The notes under the pieces: generated by a model
Database searches by the model: none
Told to the model about the DNA's origin: nothing
The model's input: the letters and a program-made list of their open reading frames with translations, nothing else
Shown: positions 29,872-39,980 of the stretch, piece after piece
How the letters are laid out: every line of letters starts with the position of its first letter
Numbering within the stretch: the first letter of the stretch is position 1
Made by a program: the position numbers and the translations under genes
From: Photobacterium aphoticum
Lineage (GTDB): Bacteria > Pseudomonadota > Gammaproteobacteria > Enterobacterales > Vibrionaceae
Assembly (NCBI RefSeq): GCF_001029435.1
Contig: NZ_LDOV01000015.1
Span: 1-64,000, forward strand
Reading direction: 5' to 3'
Length of the DNA: 64,000 nucleotides

Positions 29872-30513
29872 ATGCCCTATCTACTTGTTATCCTGCTCAG
29901 TCTGGCCACATTAACTGGGTGTCAAAGTGCCTATTATTCTGCCATGGAACAAGTCGGGATACACAAGCGTGAGATCATGGTTGATCGCGTCGAAGAAGCC
30001 AATGAAGCCCAGCAAGAGGCACAAGAGCAATTTACCAGTGCCTTGGATGCCCTAAAAGCCGTCACCCAGTTTGATGGCGGTGAGCTGGAAACCGTCTACA
30101 ACCAGATCAACGATCAATATGAAGCCAGCAGTGATGCCGCTGAGCGTGTGAGCGAGCGCATTGCCGCGATTGAAGATGTAGCGAACGCACTCTTTGATGA
30201 ATGGCAGGATGAATTGTCGCTGTACACCAGCGCCACGCTGCGCCGTGACAGTGAACGCAAGCTCAATGCCACCAAAGCGTCTTACAACCGCATGTTAAGC
30301 GCCATGCACCGCGCCGAGAAGAAGATGACGCCGGTACTGGACACCCTGCGTGACAACACCCTGTACCTCAAGCATAACCTGAACGCGGCCGCGATTGGTT
30401 CACTGCAAGGGGAATTCAGCAACCTGCAGCGTGATATTCAACGCGCCATCACCGACATGGAAGCGGCGATTGCGGAATCTGAACGCTTCATCGCGCACCT
30501 GAACAAAGCCTAA
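29872..30513 (+). CDS. DUF2959 family lipoprotein
   Basis: The 213-residue product has a lipoprotein signal peptide with lipobox LTGC (Cys about residue 17) and a mature part made almost wholly of charged alpha-helix with heptad-like spacing, predicted coiled coil (about residues 40-210). It matches DUF2959, a family of unknown function. ATG 29872 is chosen because GGAG lies six bases upstream and it places the signal peptide at the N-terminus; the frame opens earlier at 29812. It is divergent from yihY. Confidence 0.82.
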   Translation: MPYLLVILLSLATLTGCQSAYYSAMEQVGIHKREIMVDRVEEANEAQQEAQEQFTSALDALKAVTQFDGGELETVYNQINDQYEASSDAAERVSERIAAIEDVANALFDEWQDELSLYTSATLRRDSERKLNATKASYNRMLSAMHRAEKKMTPVLDTLRDNTLYLKHNLNAAAIGSLQGEFSNLQRDIQRAITDMEAAIAESERFIAHLNKA

Positions 30514-30607
30514 TACGATCCGCCCTGCTACGCGGTGGCAGGGCGATGATTGGCATAAGCATATGCCATTCGCATTGGCATCCACCTCTCCCCCGCAAGA
30601 CACACCC

Positions 30608-31141
30608 TCACGCCGTTTCAGTCAGACACGCCACCACCCAGTCCACGCGTTCCGCCACCGTGCCCCACGGCACCTCAACCACCGCATAGCCTAGCGCCTG
30701 ATAGGTGCTCACCAGCTGCTGATGGATCTGCAACGCTTCTTCAAAGCTGTGTGGACGCTCGTCATCCTGCACATAGATCTCGGCACGCGGCGCACAACAC
30801 AATACGGTGCCATGATAGCCCTTAGCGGCAGCCTGATAGGCCTCACTGACCGGTACGCCACCGATGGTCAGGTAGGCACAAATATCCCCAATGGCGCGAT
30901 CGACAAACGCCAGCGTCGTGCTCTGCTGCGCCTCTGCACGCTGCTGCCCCATCACATCTAAACACAACGCCGCAAAGCGCGGTAAATCTGTCCACGGCAA
31001 TATGCCGTCAGGCAACGCCGCCTGCTCACGGATCAATAAACGGGAGGCTTCCGGAAAAGTGGTATAGCCACGTGCGCCCAACGCGCCTAACAAGGTCGTT
31101 TTTCCGGCCCCCGGGCCACCGGTGATGATGATCGGTTCCAT
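30608..31141 (-). CDS. P-loop NTPase (AAA_28-like)
   Basis: The 177-residue cytoplasmic protein begins IIITGGPGAGKTTLLGAL, a clear Walker A (about residues 8-16), and has the pattern FVDRAIGDICAYL (about residue 87), typical of small nucleotide- or phosphate-transferring NTPases. I recognise the fold class (AAA_28-like predicted ATPase) but not a function. Upstream on the same strand are a 13-bp tandem repeat and the typA terminator, so it probably has its own promoter. Confidence 0.75.
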   Translation of the reverse strand: MEPIIITGGPGAGKTTLLGALGARGYTTFPEASRLLIREQAALPDGILPWTDLPRFAALCLDVMGQQRAEAQQSTTLAFVDRAIGDICAYLTIGGVPVSEAYQAAAKGYHGTVLCCAPRAEIYVQDDERPHSFEEALQIHQQLVSTYQALGYAVVEVPWGTVAERVDWVVACLTETA

Positions 31142-31200
31142 GCTGTTCTTCTCGTGTTCCTGGCTTTTCCAAAGCCGATATCCAATCGCGATTTACAAAC

Positions 31201-31239
31201 CCAATATCTAGGTCCAATCTCCAGGCCCAATTTCCAGGC
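31201..31239. repeat. 13-bp degenerate tandem repeat, three copies
   Basis: CCAATATCTAGGT, CCAATCTCCAGGC and CCAATTTCCAGGC stand head to tail with no gap. They lie between the typA terminator and the start of the P-loop NTPase gene, in the probable leader or promoter of that gene. Confidence 0.8.
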
Positions 31240-31252
31240 CCCCAGATACAAC

Positions 31253-31284
31253 AATCCCCCCATGGTCAGACCGATGGGGGGATT
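31253..31284 (-). terminator. Probable terminator after typA
   Basis: AATCCCCCCAT pairs with ATGGGGGGATT (11 bp) around a ten-base loop, 25 bp after the typA stop. The downstream tail on the minus strand is only moderately T-rich (TGTTGTAT). Confidence 0.7.
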
Positions 31285-31308
31285 GGATTAGCTACAAGCT
31301 GTCAGCAA

Positions 31309-33141
31309 TTATTTTGCAGTACGGCTTGCACGCTTACGATCGTTCTCAGTAAGAAGTTTCTTACGGATACGGATGCTTTCAGGTGTTACTTCAACTAGTT
31401 CGTCATCATCGATGAATTCTAGTGCCTGCTCTAGCGTGTACTTGATTGCTGGAGAAAGAACCTGTGCTTCATCAGTACCTGATGCACGAACGTTAGTTAG
31501 CTGCTTACCTTTCAGACAGTTAACAGTCAGGTCGTTAGAACGGTTGTGAATACCGATGATCTGACCTTCGTAAACTTCATCTGCGTGCTCAGCGAACAGA
31601 CGGCCACGCTCCTGTAGGTTGAACAGGGCGTAAGTCAGTGCTTTACCGGTTGCGTTAGAGATCAATACACCGTTGTTACGCTGACCGATGTTACCGCCTT
31701 TGTGTGGGCCGTAGTGGTCAAACGTGTGGTATAGCAGACCAGAACCAGAAGTCAGGGTCATGAACTCAGTCTGGAAGCCGATCAGGCCACGAGAAGGCAT
31801 CATGAAGTCCATACGAACACGGCCTTTACCGTCTGGTGCCATGTCAGTCATCTCACCTTTACGTAGGCCGATGTTTTCCATGATACCGCCCTGATGCTCT
31901 TCCATCACGTCGATAGTTACCGTTTCGAACGGCTCTAGTAGATCGCCATTTTCGTCACGCTTGATGATTACTTCTGGACGAGATACTGCAAGCTCGAAGC
32001 CTTCACGACGCATGTTTTCGATCAGGATAGACAGGTGAAGTTCACCACGGCCTGATACGCGGAATTTGTCTGGGTCTTCAGTTTCTTCAACGCGCAGTGC
32101 AACGTTGTGTACCAATTCTTTCTGTAGGCGCTCAAGGATGTTACGTGAAGTTACGTACTTACCTTCTTTACCCGCGAACGGAGACGTGTTCACCTGGAAA
32201 GTCATGGTTACCGTTGGTTCGTCAACAGATAGCGGAGTTAGCGCTTCTGGTGTGTTCACGTCACAGATAGTGTCAGAGATTTTCAGCTCGCCAAGACCTG
32301 TGATAGCGATGATGTCACCCGCTGTTGCTTTCTCAACATCGTGACGCTCAAGGCCTAGGTAACCTAGTACTGTACCTACTTTACCGTTACGCTTCTTACC
32401 GTCAGCACCTACCACACAAACCTGCTGGTTAGGAACAACAGAACCACGCGTTACACGGCCAACACCGATAACACCAACGTAAGAGCTGTAGTCTAGCTGA
32501 GAGATCTGCATCTGTAGGGCACCGTCAACGTCAACGTCTGGCGCTGCTACGTTGTCAACGATCGCCTGGAACAATGGTTCCATGTTCTCGCCAGTTTCGC
32601 CTTCTTCTAGGGTTGCCCAGCCGTTCAGTGCTGATGCGTAAACCACTTGGAAGTCTAGCTGTTCGTCAGTTGCACCTAGGTTGTCGAATAGGTCAAATAC
32701 CTGATCCATTACCCACTCAGGACGTGCACCTGGACGGTCAATCTTGTTAATAACAACGATTGGCTTCAGACCGTGTGCGAACGCTTTCTGCGTTACGAAA
32801 CGAGTCTGAGGCATAGGACCATCTACCGCGTCAACGATAAGAAGTACAGAGTCAACCATCGACATGATACGCTCTACTTCACCACCGAAGTCGGCGTGTC
32901 CTGGGGTATCTACGATGTTGATGCGGTAATCATTCCAGTTGATCGCTGTGTTCTTAGCAAGAATGGTAATACCACGCTCTTTTTCGATGTCGTTGGAATC
33001 CATTACGCGTTCTTCAACTTCACCGCGAGACTCTAACGTGCCAGACTGCTGAAGCAGTTTGTCAACCAGGGTGGTTTTACCGTGGTCAACGTGCGCAATA
33101 ATTGCGATATTTCTTAATTTATCGATCTGTGGATTAGACAT
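31309..33141 (-). CDS. typA: Ribosome-dependent GTPase TypA/BipA
   Basis: BipA is a translational GTPase that helps 50S assembly and growth at low temperature. The 610-residue protein has G1 AHVDHGKTT (about residue 15), the switch segment [13 protein letters not shown]3 DTPGHADF, G4 [12 protein letters not shown]-like domains III and V, and the BipA-specific C-terminal domain ending with [19 protein letters not shown] 33141 gives the family N-terminus ([18 protein letters not shown]); a GTG at 33156 would add five residues. Codon use is highly biased. It is divergent from glnA, as in E. coli and Vibrio. Confidence 0.97.
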   Translation of the reverse strand: MSNPQIDKLRNIAIIAHVDHGKTTLVDKLLQQSGTLESRGEVEERVMDSNDIEKERGITILAKNTAINWNDYRINIVDTPGHADFGGEVERIMSMVDSVLLIVDAVDGPMPQTRFVTQKAFAHGLKPIVVINKIDRPGARPEWVMDQVFDLFDNLGATDEQLDFQVVYASALNGWATLEEGETGENMEPLFQAIVDNVAAPDVDVDGALQMQISQLDYSSYVGVIGVGRVTRGSVVPNQQVCVVGADGKKRNGKVGTVLGYLGLERHDVEKATAGDIIAITGLGELKISDTICDVNTPEALTPLSVDEPTVTMTFQVNTSPFAGKEGKYVTSRNILERLQKELVHNVALRVEETEDPDKFRVSGRGELHLSILIENMRREGFELAVSRPEVIIKRDENGDLLEPFETVTIDVMEEHQGGIMENIGLRKGEMTDMAPDGKGRVRMDFMMPSRGLIGFQTEFMTLTSGSGLLYHTFDHYGPHKGGNIGQRNNGVLISNATGKALTYALFNLQERGRLFAEHADEVYEGQIIGIHNRSNDLTVNCLKGKQLTNVRASGTDEAQVLSPAIKYTLEQALEFIDDDELVEVTPESIRIRKKLLTENDRKRASRTAK

Positions 33142-33427
33142 GGATTTCACATTCACTCAGAACATGCAGCGGCCGGATGGCGCCACTTGGTTAAAAAAAC
33201 GGCTCATAATCTAACAGATTTTACGCCAAAACCCACGTAATATGTGATTTATATCACCGCCTTTTTTCTTCTTCTTGCCTAACCCCGATTTTTTTCTGCC
33301 ATTTCTGCCAAGAAATCCAACAAACTGCCCCGATAAAGCGCCTGTTTTATTCCGCTCAGCCAATTGACAATATGCCGCTGTGGGCTAATGTAGATACGCA
33401 CTTCGTTGTCGGGAAAAACGCACAAAC

Positions 33428-33442
33428 GCACCATTTTGGTGC
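33428..33442. promoter_or_regulatory. NtrC-binding palindrome upstream of glnA
   Basis: GCACCATTTTGGTGC is a near-perfect inverted repeat matching the NtrC consensus (TGCACC-N5-GGTGCA). A second half-like copy, ATGGTGCA, follows at 33457-33464. Both lie about 70-100 bp before the sigma-54 promoter, a normal enhancer distance. In the 484 bp between typA and glnA I see only these sites and the promoters. Confidence 0.85.
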
Positions 33443-33526
33443 AAGCAATCCCTACAATGGTGCAAAGGAAGGAATTTTACGCCTCAGAAAAGCCAGGAAT
33501 GCGCTATTTTGGGGCTTTGAAAAGTT

Positions 33527-33541
33527 GGCACGGTTCTCGCT
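33527..33541 (+). promoter_or_regulatory. Sigma-54 promoter of glnA
   Basis: TGGCACG, four bases, TCGC: the -24 element is a perfect match to consensus and the -12 element has the essential GC with one mismatch (TCGC for TTGC). It gives a leader of about 75 bases to the glnA ATG and is preceded by NtrC sites. Confidence 0.85.
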
Positions 33542-33625
33542 TATATCAAATCAAGCGAGCGAAGAGCGCTCACACATTATTTTGTTGCGGCCCGTTGCCC
33601 AATCTAACACCGGAGGTTACTCAAG

Positions 33626-35035
33626 ATGTCAGTTGAAAACGTACTAGCGCTGATCCAGGAAAACGAAGTGAAGTTTGTTGACCTACGCTTTACCGATACC
33701 AAAGGTAAAGAGCAGCATATTTCTATCCCTTCTCACCAAATCGATGCTGACTTCTTTGAAGAAGGTAAAATGTTCGATGGTTCATCAGTTGCTGGCTGGA
33801 AAGGCATCAACGAATCAGACATGGTGATGATGCCGGATGCTGCAAGCGCCGTACTGGACCCATTCACCGAAGATGCCACGCTAAACATCCGCTGTGACAT
33901 CCTAGAGCCTGCAACAATGCAAGGTTACGACCGTGACCCACGCTCTATCGCAAAACGCGCTGAAGACTTCATGCGTGCCACTGGTATCGCAGACACCGTA
34001 CTGGTTGGTCCTGAGCCAGAATTCTTCCTGTTCGACGATGTGAAATTTGCCACTGACATGTCTGGCTCTTTCTTCAAAATCGACGACGTAGAAGCGGCAT
34101 GGAACACAGGTTCTGATTTTGAAGGCGGTAACAAAGGTCACCGTCCAGGCGTGAAAGGCGGTTACTTCCCAGTGGCGCCAGTGGATTCATCACAAGACAT
34201 CCGTTCTGCTATGTGTTTGATCATGGAAGAAATGGGCCTAGTGGTAGAAGCACACCACCACGAAGTGGCGACAGCGGGTCAGAACGAAATCGCAACGCGC
34301 TTCAACACGCTAACCACTAAAGCGGATGAAATTCAGATCTACAAGTACGTGGTACACAACGTGGCACACGCATTTGGTAAAACGGCGACCTTCATGCCTA
34401 AGCCACTTGTGGGTGACAACGGCTCAGGTATGCACGTGCACCAGTCACTGGCTAAAGACGGTGTGAACCTGTTTGCGGGTGACAAGTACGGCGGTCTGTC
34501 TGAAATGGCACTGTACTACATCGGCGGTATCATCAAGCACGCACGTGCAATCAACGCCTTTGCAAACCCTGCAACCAACTCGTACAAGCGTCTGGTTCCT
34601 GGCTTTGAAGCACCGGTAATGTTGGCTTACTCTGCACGTAACCGTTCTGCGTCTATCCGTATCCCTGTGGTACCAAGCCCGAAAGCACGTCGTATCGAAG
34701 TGCGTTTCCCAGACCCAGCAGCCAACCCATACCTGGCGTTCGCAGCGATGCTGATGGCTGGCCTTGACGGTATCCAGAACAAGATCCACCCAGGCGAAGC
34801 GATGGACAAAGACCTTTACGATCTACCGGCAGAAGAAGCGGCAGAGATCCCTAAAGTGTCTGAATCTCTACAGGTTGCACTAGAAGCACTGAACGACGAT
34901 CGTGAGTTCCTAACGGCTGGCGGCGTGTTCTCTGATGACTTCATCGATTCATATATCGCATTGAAATCTCAGGACGTTGAGCGTATCAACATGACAACGC
35001 ACCCACTAGAGTTTGAACTGTACTACTCTGTATAA
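33626..35035 (+). CDS. glnA: Glutamine synthetase type I
   Basis: GlnA condenses glutamate and ammonia using ATP. The 469-residue subunit of the dodecamer has the latch start and FDGSSVAGW (about residue 50), the metal-site motif PEPEFFLFD (about 130), the ATP region [17 protein letters not shown] (about 255), and the adenylylation Tyr in [12 protein letters not shown] (about 398), so it is a GS-I-beta enzyme subject to GlnE control. GGAGG lies nine bases before the ATG. Regulated by NtrC and sigma-54 (sites above). Confidence 0.98.
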   Translation: MSVENVLALIQENEVKFVDLRFTDTKGKEQHISIPSHQIDADFFEEGKMFDGSSVAGWKGINESDMVMMPDAASAVLDPFTEDATLNIRCDILEPATMQGYDRDPRSIAKRAEDFMRATGIADTVLVGPEPEFFLFDDVKFATDMSGSFFKIDDVEAAWNTGSDFEGGNKGHRPGVKGGYFPVAPVDSSQDIRSAMCLIMEEMGLVVEAHHHEVATAGQNEIATRFNTLTTKADEIQIYKYVVHNVAHAFGKTATFMPKPLVGDNGSGMHVHQSLAKDGVNLFAGDKYGGLSEMALYYIGGIIKHARAINAFANPATNSYKRLVPGFEAPVMLAYSARNRSASIRIPVVPSPKARRIEVRFPDPAANPYLAFAAMLMAGLDGIQNKIHPGEAMDKDLYDLPAEEAAEIPKVSESLQVALEALNDDREFLTAGGVFSDDFIDSYIALKSQDVERINMTTHPLEFELYYSV

Positions 35036-35067
35036 GTAACGAACTGAGAGAACACCCTAGAGAATAT

Positions 35068-35096
35068 GGCCAGCCTCACACGCTGGCCTTTTTTTT
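35068..35096 (+). terminator. Rho-independent terminator after glnA
   Basis: GGCCAGC, loop CTCACAC, GCTGGCC followed by eight T; strong. It separates glnA from the DUF4124 and ntrBC genes. Confidence 0.93.
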
Positions 35097-35158
35097 ATTG
35101 CTGCCCCGAAGGGGACTCCGAACAATAGACGGATCATCCACAGCCATAGCCTAAACTC

Positions 35159-35728
35159 ATGAAAATACGTACCCTCACGCTTTTGATCGGCCTTGTCATC
35201 GGCATGTCAGGCATGGCCGTGGCCGACACTATCTACACCTGGGAAGATGAAAACGGCGTGATCCACTTTACCGATCAGCCCAGCCCGGAAGCCAAAGTGC
35301 TCGACATCAAACCGCCGAAACGCCAAAGCGCACCCGCACCGGCTGCCAATGACACCGCTGGCGATGCCACCACGGCGGCCCATGCCGACGACGAGGATGA
35401 GGCCAACCTGCCAGCGGCTGCCGTCACCCTGCTGTCCCCGAGCCACCAGCAAACCCTGCGTGATAACAGCGGGAATATTCAGGTCACCGCCAACAGCAGC
35501 CGTAAACTGAAAAAAGGCCATACCGTCCGTCTGTTACTCGATGGCAAAGTCGAAGGCCGCGCCCAAACTCAACTGCAATGGCAGCTCACCAACATCAACC
35601 GAGGCACGCATACCTTGCAGGTGGAATTGCTGAAATACGGCAAGGTAATTGCATCATCAGATAAGATCACTGTGTATCTGCACCGTGCCGGCGTTAACCA
35701 GAAACGGACGACCCCGCAACCTCGCTGA
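35159..35728 (+). CDS. DUF4124 domain periplasmic protein
   Basis: The 189-residue product has a signal peptide ending near AVADT and then a DUF4124 motif (IYTWEDENGVIHFTDQPSPE, residues about 24-43). A low-complexity Pro/Ala/Asp linker (about residues 60-90) and a C-terminal Ig-like strand region (LLSPSHQQTLRDNSGNIQV) follow. DUF4124 proteins are common between glnA and ntrB in Vibrio but have no proven role. Confidence 0.85.
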   Translation: MKIRTLTLLIGLVIGMSGMAVADTIYTWEDENGVIHFTDQPSPEAKVLDIKPPKRQSAPAPAANDTAGDATTAAHADDEDEANLPAAAVTLLSPSHQQTLRDNSGNIQVTANSSRKLKKGHTVRLLLDGKVEGRAQTQLQWQLTNINRGTHTLQVELLKYGKVIASSDKITVYLHRAGVNQKRTTPQPR

Positions 35729-35780
35729 TCGTCCCCGCAGATTTTCGTTCACGATACCGGATAGACAGGCTACACTTGAA

Positions 35781-35797
35781 TGCACCAATTTGGTGCA
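35781..35797. promoter_or_regulatory. NtrC operator upstream of ntrB
   Basis: TGCACCAATTTGGTGCA is a perfect 17-bp palindrome with the NtrC consensus arms. A further half site, TGCACCA, lies at 35810-35816. With no sigma-54 element recognised between here and ntrB, the site more likely mediates repression (autoregulation) as at E. coli glnLp. Confidence 0.88.
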
Positions 35798-35846
35798 TCG
35801 ATACTTTCATGCACCACCATGAATGGCATCCACAAGGACGGTAATT

Positions 35847-36896
35847 GTGACGGTCGAGTTTTCTTCCCTGATTCTTGATAATCTGGTGACGGCGGTTGTG
35901 CTGCTGGATGAGCAGCTCACTATTCATTATGTCAATCCCGCTGCCGAGCAACTGCTCGCCTGCAGTAAACGCAGGATGGATAACACCCGCCTGCCGGATC
36001 TGTTGCAGCATACCTCGCTCGACCTCGCCCTGTTACCGGCGATCCTGCAAAGCGGCCAAGGCCTGGCCGACAGTGATGTCACTGTCGTGATCGACGGCCG
36101 GCCACACCGGTTAGAGCTCAATGCCAGCCCGCTCTCTTGGCAGCGTGAACTGCTGATTTTGCTTGAGCTCAAGCCCATTGATCAGCAGCGACGGATCAGC
36201 CAAGAGCTCAGCCAGCACGCCCAGCAACAAGCCGCCAAAGAGCTGGTACGGGGCTTGGCCCATGAAATCAAAAACCCCTTGGGGGGTCTGCGCGGCGCAG
36301 CACAGTTACTTGAGAAAACCCTGCCCGATCCGAGCTACACCGAATACACCCAAATGATCATCAGTCAGGCCGATCGCCTGCGTAATCTGGTCGACCGCCT
36401 GTTAGGCCCGCAGCGGCCGGGCACCCGCCATGCCGGCAATATTCACGCGGTACTGGAAAATGTCCGTCAGCTGATCAGCATCGACGGCGGCGACAACATT
36501 CACATTCACCGCGACTACGATCCGAGCCTGCCGGATTTCACCATGGATCCCGAACAGCTCGAGCAAGCGGTGCTCAATATTGTCAGTAACGCCGCGCAGG
36601 CGCTGCAATCCCATGGCGGCGGCAACATCACCCTGACAACCCGTACTGCCCATCAGGCCGTGATCCACGGACGCCGGTATCGTGTGGCGGCGAAAATCGA
36701 CATCATTGATGATGGCCCCGGGATCCCACGGGACATTCAGGACACCCTGTTCTATCCCATGGTCACCGGACGAGAAGGCGGCACCGGACTCGGCCTGTCT
36801 ATCGCCCAAAACCTCATCGACCAGCATCAGGGCAAGATTGAAGTGGTCAGTTGGCCGGGCTACACCAAATTCACCCTGTATTTACCCATTAAATAG
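35847..36896 (+). CDS. ntrB: Nitrogen sensor histidine kinase NtrB
   Basis: NtrB (GlnL) phosphorylates NtrC when nitrogen is scarce and, with PII, dephosphorylates it when glutamine is high. The 349-residue protein has an N-terminal PAS domain (about residues 8-110), the H box [15 protein letters not shown] with the phosphorylated His (about 139), an N box ([12 protein letters not shown]), and G boxes (DDGPGIP, then [11 protein letters not shown]). GTG 35847 is chosen: AAGGA lies upstream at a workable distance and it gives the same length as the E. coli protein, while ATG 35823 adds eight residues. Confidence 0.95.
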   Translation: MTVEFSSLILDNLVTAVVLLDEQLTIHYVNPAAEQLLACSKRRMDNTRLPDLLQHTSLDLALLPAILQSGQGLADSDVTVVIDGRPHRLELNASPLSWQRELLILLELKPIDQQRRISQELSQHAQQQAAKELVRGLAHEIKNPLGGLRGAAQLLEKTLPDPSYTEYTQMIISQADRLRNLVDRLLGPQRPGTRHAGNIHAVLENVRQLISIDGGDNIHIHRDYDPSLPDFTMDPEQLEQAVLNIVSNAAQALQSHGGGNITLTTRTAHQAVIHGRRYRVAAKIDIIDDGPGIPRDIQDTLFYPMVTGREGGTGLGLSIAQNLIDQHQGKIEVVSWPGYTKFTLYLPIK

Positions 36897-36978
36897 TCGC
36901 GACACCATCGCCATGCCGGCCAATCACGACAGCCGTGAAAAGGCCGCGCACCAACGGCAGCACCGCATAACGACAATT

Positions 36979-36999
36979 CCCCCGTCGACGTCACGGGGG
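36979..36999. other. Hairpin between ntrB and ntrC
   Basis: CCCCCGT pairs with ACGGGGG around a seven-base loop, 20 bp before the ntrC ATG. No T-run follows, so it is not a terminator. It may modulate the NtrB:NtrC ratio by processing or RNA stability (inference). Confidence 0.55.
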
Positions 37000-37018
37000 C
37001 ACAACATGAGGAAGGTTT

Positions 37019-38431
37019 ATGAGCAAAGGTTTAATCTGGGTCGTCGATGATGACAGCTCGATCCGCTGGGTACTGGAAAAGACCCTAACAGCGGCCGGAC
37101 TGGCCTGTGAGGCCTTTGCCGATGCTGACAGTGTGATCGCCGCGTTAGAGCGCAGCGTCCCCGATGTCCTGGTCTCTGACATTCGCATGCCGGGCATGGA
37201 CGGCCTCACGCTGCTGAAAAACCTGCACCGCGATCACCCGACCCTGCCGGTTATCATCATGACCGCCCATTCCGATCTCGATGCCGCCGTCAATGCGTAT
37301 CAGGAAGGGGCGTTTGAATACCTGCCCAAGCCGTTTGATATTGATGAAGCGGTCAGCTTGGTCGAACGGGCGGTGACCCACAGCCAGGAGCAAAAACGCC
37401 AGCAGCAACCTGAGCCGCAGGTGACGAACGCACCGGAAATCATCGGCGAAGCCCCGGCGATGCAGGAAGTGTTTCGCGCCATTGGCCGGTTATCCCGCTC
37501 CTCCATTTCCGTGCTGATCAATGGCGAATCCGGTACCGGTAAAGAGCTGGTCGCGCATGCCCTGCACCGTCACAGCCCGCGCAGCCACAATGCGTTTATT
37601 GCCCTGAACATGGCAGCCATCCCGAAAGATTTGATTGAATCGGAACTGTTCGGCCATGAGAAAGGCGCGTTCACCGGTGCCAACAGCGTGCGACAAGGCC
37701 GCTTTGAACAGGCCAACGGCGGCACGCTGTTTTTGGATGAAATCGGCGACATGCCGCTGGATATTCAGACCCGCTTATTGCGCGTGTTGGCTGACGGACA
37801 GTTCTATCGGGTCGGTGGCCATTCGCCGGTCAATGTGGATGTACGCATCATTGCTGCCACCCACCAGCATCTGGAAAAACTGGTCGCCGACGGGGATTTC
37901 CGTGAAGACTTGTTCCACCGTCTCAACGTGATCCGCATTCATTTGCCGTCGCTCAAAGATCGCCGACAGGACATTCCACAGCTCACCCGTCATTTCCTCA
38001 AGCGCGCTTCTGATGAATTAGGGGTGGAAGTGAAAACCCTGCACAGCGACACCGAACAACGCCTCACTGCGCTGGACTGGCCGGGTAACGTGCGCCAACT
38101 GGAAAACACCTGCCGCTGGCTGACCGTGATGGCGAGTGGGAAAGAAATTCTGCCAGCCGATCTGCCGCCGGAGCTGCTCACCCCCACGACCATCACGGTG
38201 GAAGACGCGCCGCAACACTGGCACCATGCGTTAGAACAATGGGCGCTGGACAATCTGCGCCAAGGCCAGCAAAACCTGCTGGGTGAAGCCTTGCCAGAGT
38301 TTGAGAAGATCTTGCTTGAAGCGGCACTGGCCCATACCCATGGCCACAAACAAGAAGCGGCCAAACTATTGGGCTGGGGACGTAACACCCTGACCCGCAA
38401 GCTGAAAGAGCTCAATGTAATGTGCGATTAA
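37019..38431 (+). CDS. ntrC: Nitrogen response regulator NtrC
   Basis: NtrC (GlnG) activates sigma-54 promoters such as glnA. The 470-residue protein has a receiver domain with the phospho-acceptor Asp in [12 protein letters not shown] (about residue 54), an AAA+ domain with Walker A GESGTGKE (about 168) and the sigma-54 contact loop GAFTGA (about 217), and a Fis-type helix-turn-helix at the C-terminus ([19 protein letters not shown]). AGGA lies six bases before the ATG. It follows ntrB by 122 bp. Confidence 0.97.
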   Translation: MSKGLIWVVDDDSSIRWVLEKTLTAAGLACEAFADADSVIAALERSVPDVLVSDIRMPGMDGLTLLKNLHRDHPTLPVIIMTAHSDLDAAVNAYQEGAFEYLPKPFDIDEAVSLVERAVTHSQEQKRQQQPEPQVTNAPEIIGEAPAMQEVFRAIGRLSRSSISVLINGESGTGKELVAHALHRHSPRSHNAFIALNMAAIPKDLIESELFGHEKGAFTGANSVRQGRFEQANGGTLFLDEIGDMPLDIQTRLLRVLADGQFYRVGGHSPVNVDVRIIAATHQHLEKLVADGDFREDLFHRLNVIRIHLPSLKDRRQDIPQLTRHFLKRASDELGVEVKTLHSDTEQRLTALDWPGNVRQLENTCRWLTVMASGKEILPADLPPELLTPTTITVEDAPQHWHHALEQWALDNLRQGQQNLLGEALPEFEKILLEAALAHTHGHKQEAAKLLGWGRNTLTRKLKELNVMCD

Positions 38432-38452
38432 GCCCGCTGCCTATACCCGCCT

Positions 38453-38484
38453 CCCACGCACACCACCGCAGGGCCGTGCGTGGG
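38453..38484. other. Inverted repeat after ntrC
   Basis: CCCACGCAC pairs with GTGCGTGGG (9 bp) around a 14-base loop, 22 bp after the ntrC stop. There is no T-run; it may be a weak terminator or 3' stabiliser. Confidence 0.5.
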
Positions 38485-38588
38485 CTTGGCCAGAACGGGC
38501 CTGCGATTGGTAACGATCAAATCGCAATCAACAGCTCACGTAAGCATCAACAGAGTTTCTTCCTCCATCAACACTCTTCCCTATTATC

Positions 38589-38607
38589 TATAATGATTGT
38601 CATTGAC
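38589..38607. promoter_or_regulatory. Fur-like palindrome in front of add
   Basis: TATAATGATTGTCATTGAC contains the inverted repeat AATGA/TCATT and matches 14 of 19 positions of the Fur consensus by my count. It lies just upstream of a TATACT -10-like hexamer (38616-38621). No Fur control of add is known to me. Confidence 0.35.
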
Positions 38608-38654
38608 GACTTGCGTATACTGAGCGACCAGTTTTTTGTGGGATAAGCATAATT

Positions 38655-39656
38655 ATGATTACTAAGCAGCTTCCTTTAACCGATCTTCACCGTCACTTAG
38701 ACGGTAACATCCGTATTCAAACCATCCTTGAACTTGGCCAGCAGTTCGGCATGACCCTGCCAGGCCACGACATCGAGTCACTGCGTCCACACGTACAAAT
38801 CGTGGAAGCCGAGCCAAGCTTGGTAGCCTTCTTATCCAAACTGGACTGGGGTGTGGCGGTACTGGGCGATTTGGATGCCTGTCGCCGCGTGGCCTACGAA
38901 AACGTGGAAGATGCGCTGAACGCACAGATCGACTACGCCGAATTGCGCTTCTCGCCGTACTACATGGCGATGAAACACAACCTGCCAGTGGCGGGTGTGG
39001 TGGAAGCGGTGGTGGACGGTGTGCGTGCCGGTTGCCGTGACTTTGGCGTACAAGCCAACCTGATCGGTATCATGAGCCGTACCTTTGGCACAGCCGCCTG
39101 TCAGCAAGAATTGGATGCCCTGCTAAGCCAAAAAGATCACTTAGTGGCGATTGACTTGGCCGGTGATGAACTGGGCCAGCCGGGTGAGCAATTTGTCTCT
39201 CACTTTAAACAAGTACGCAATGCCGGTCTGAACGTGACTGTCCACGCGGGTGAAGCGGCAGGGCCGGAAAGCATGTGGCAGGCGATCCGTGACTTGGGCG
39301 CGGTGCGTATCGGCCACGGCGTAAAAGCGATTCAGGATCCAAAACTGATGGATTATCTGGCACAACACAAGATCGGTATCGAGTCATGTCTGACGTCCAA
39401 CATTCAGACCAGCACCGTGGCCTCATTTGAAAGCCACCCGGTGAAAGCGTTCCTGGAACACGGCATTCTGGCGTGTCTGAACACCGACGATCCGGCGGTT
39501 GAAGGCATCGAGCTGCCTCACGAATACACCGTTGCGGCACCACAAGTGGGTCTGACTCAGGCGCAAATTCGTCAGGCACAGATCAACGGTCTGGAGCTGG
39601 CCTTCTTGTCTGATAGTGAAAAACAAGCACTTAAAGACAAAGCGGCACAACGCTAA
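38655..39656 (+). CDS. add: Adenosine deaminase
   Basis: Add deaminates adenosine and deoxyadenosine to the inosine forms in purine salvage. The 333-residue protein has zinc ligands in [10 protein letters not shown] (about residue 12), HAGEA (His and the catalytic Glu, about 195-200), RIGHG (about 217) and NTDDPAV (about 277-282). Length equals E. coli Add (333). Confidence 0.96.
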   Translation: MITKQLPLTDLHRHLDGNIRIQTILELGQQFGMTLPGHDIESLRPHVQIVEAEPSLVAFLSKLDWGVAVLGDLDACRRVAYENVEDALNAQIDYAELRFSPYYMAMKHNLPVAGVVEAVVDGVRAGCRDFGVQANLIGIMSRTFGTAACQQELDALLSQKDHLVAIDLAGDELGQPGEQFVSHFKQVRNAGLNVTVHAGEAAGPESMWQAIRDLGAVRIGHGVKAIQDPKLMDYLAQHKIGIESCLTSNIQTSTVASFESHPVKAFLEHGILACLNTDDPAVEGIELPHEYTVAAPQVGLTQAQIRQAQINGLELAFLSDSEKQALKDKAAQR

Positions 39657-39671
39657 TAACAAATCTATCAA

Positions 39672-39696
39672 GTGGCGGTGATTTTTTAACCGCCAC
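39672..39696 (+). terminator. Possible terminator after add
   Basis: GTGGCGGT pairs with ACCGCCAC around a T-rich nine-base loop, 15 bp after the add stop. The T-run is in the loop rather than after the stem, so function is uncertain. Confidence 0.5.
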
Positions 39697-39819
39697 CCAT
39701 TCCATCTGCGGCTTTTTTGCGTAAAATACCCGCAACTCAGGCCATCCTGAATAAGAACTGTCTTGCGCCCGCACGACACGTTCCCCCATCAATAAGAACG
39801 AACACCTCTGGGAACCACC

Positions 39820-39948
39820 ATGCTGGAATCACTGTTTTCCTTCAGCGTGGCAATGCCAGCCATCAGTGAACTTGCTGCCAATGGTCCAGGCCATTTTGCG
39901 GCAGGCGTGCTGGCGCTGATTGCTGCGGTGAACATGTTCAACGGCTAA
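39820..39948 (+). CDS. Small membrane peptide of 42 residues
   Basis: This short frame starts at ATG 39820 with GGGA seven bases upstream and ends at TAA 39948. The product is MLESLFSFSVAMPAISELAA followed by a Gly/His turn and a hydrophobic stretch (HFAAGVLALIAAVNMF) near the C-terminus, so a one-helix membrane peptide is likely. It has its own unit: a TAAAAT -10-like element lies at 39720-39725 and a strong terminator follows 33 bp after the stop. I do not recognise the family and no function can be given. Confidence 0.6.
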   Translation: MLESLFSFSVAMPAISELAANGPGHFAAGVLALIAAVNMFNG

Positions 39949-39980
39949 GCCAATAGCTTCGCTGTGAAACACGCACCGAC

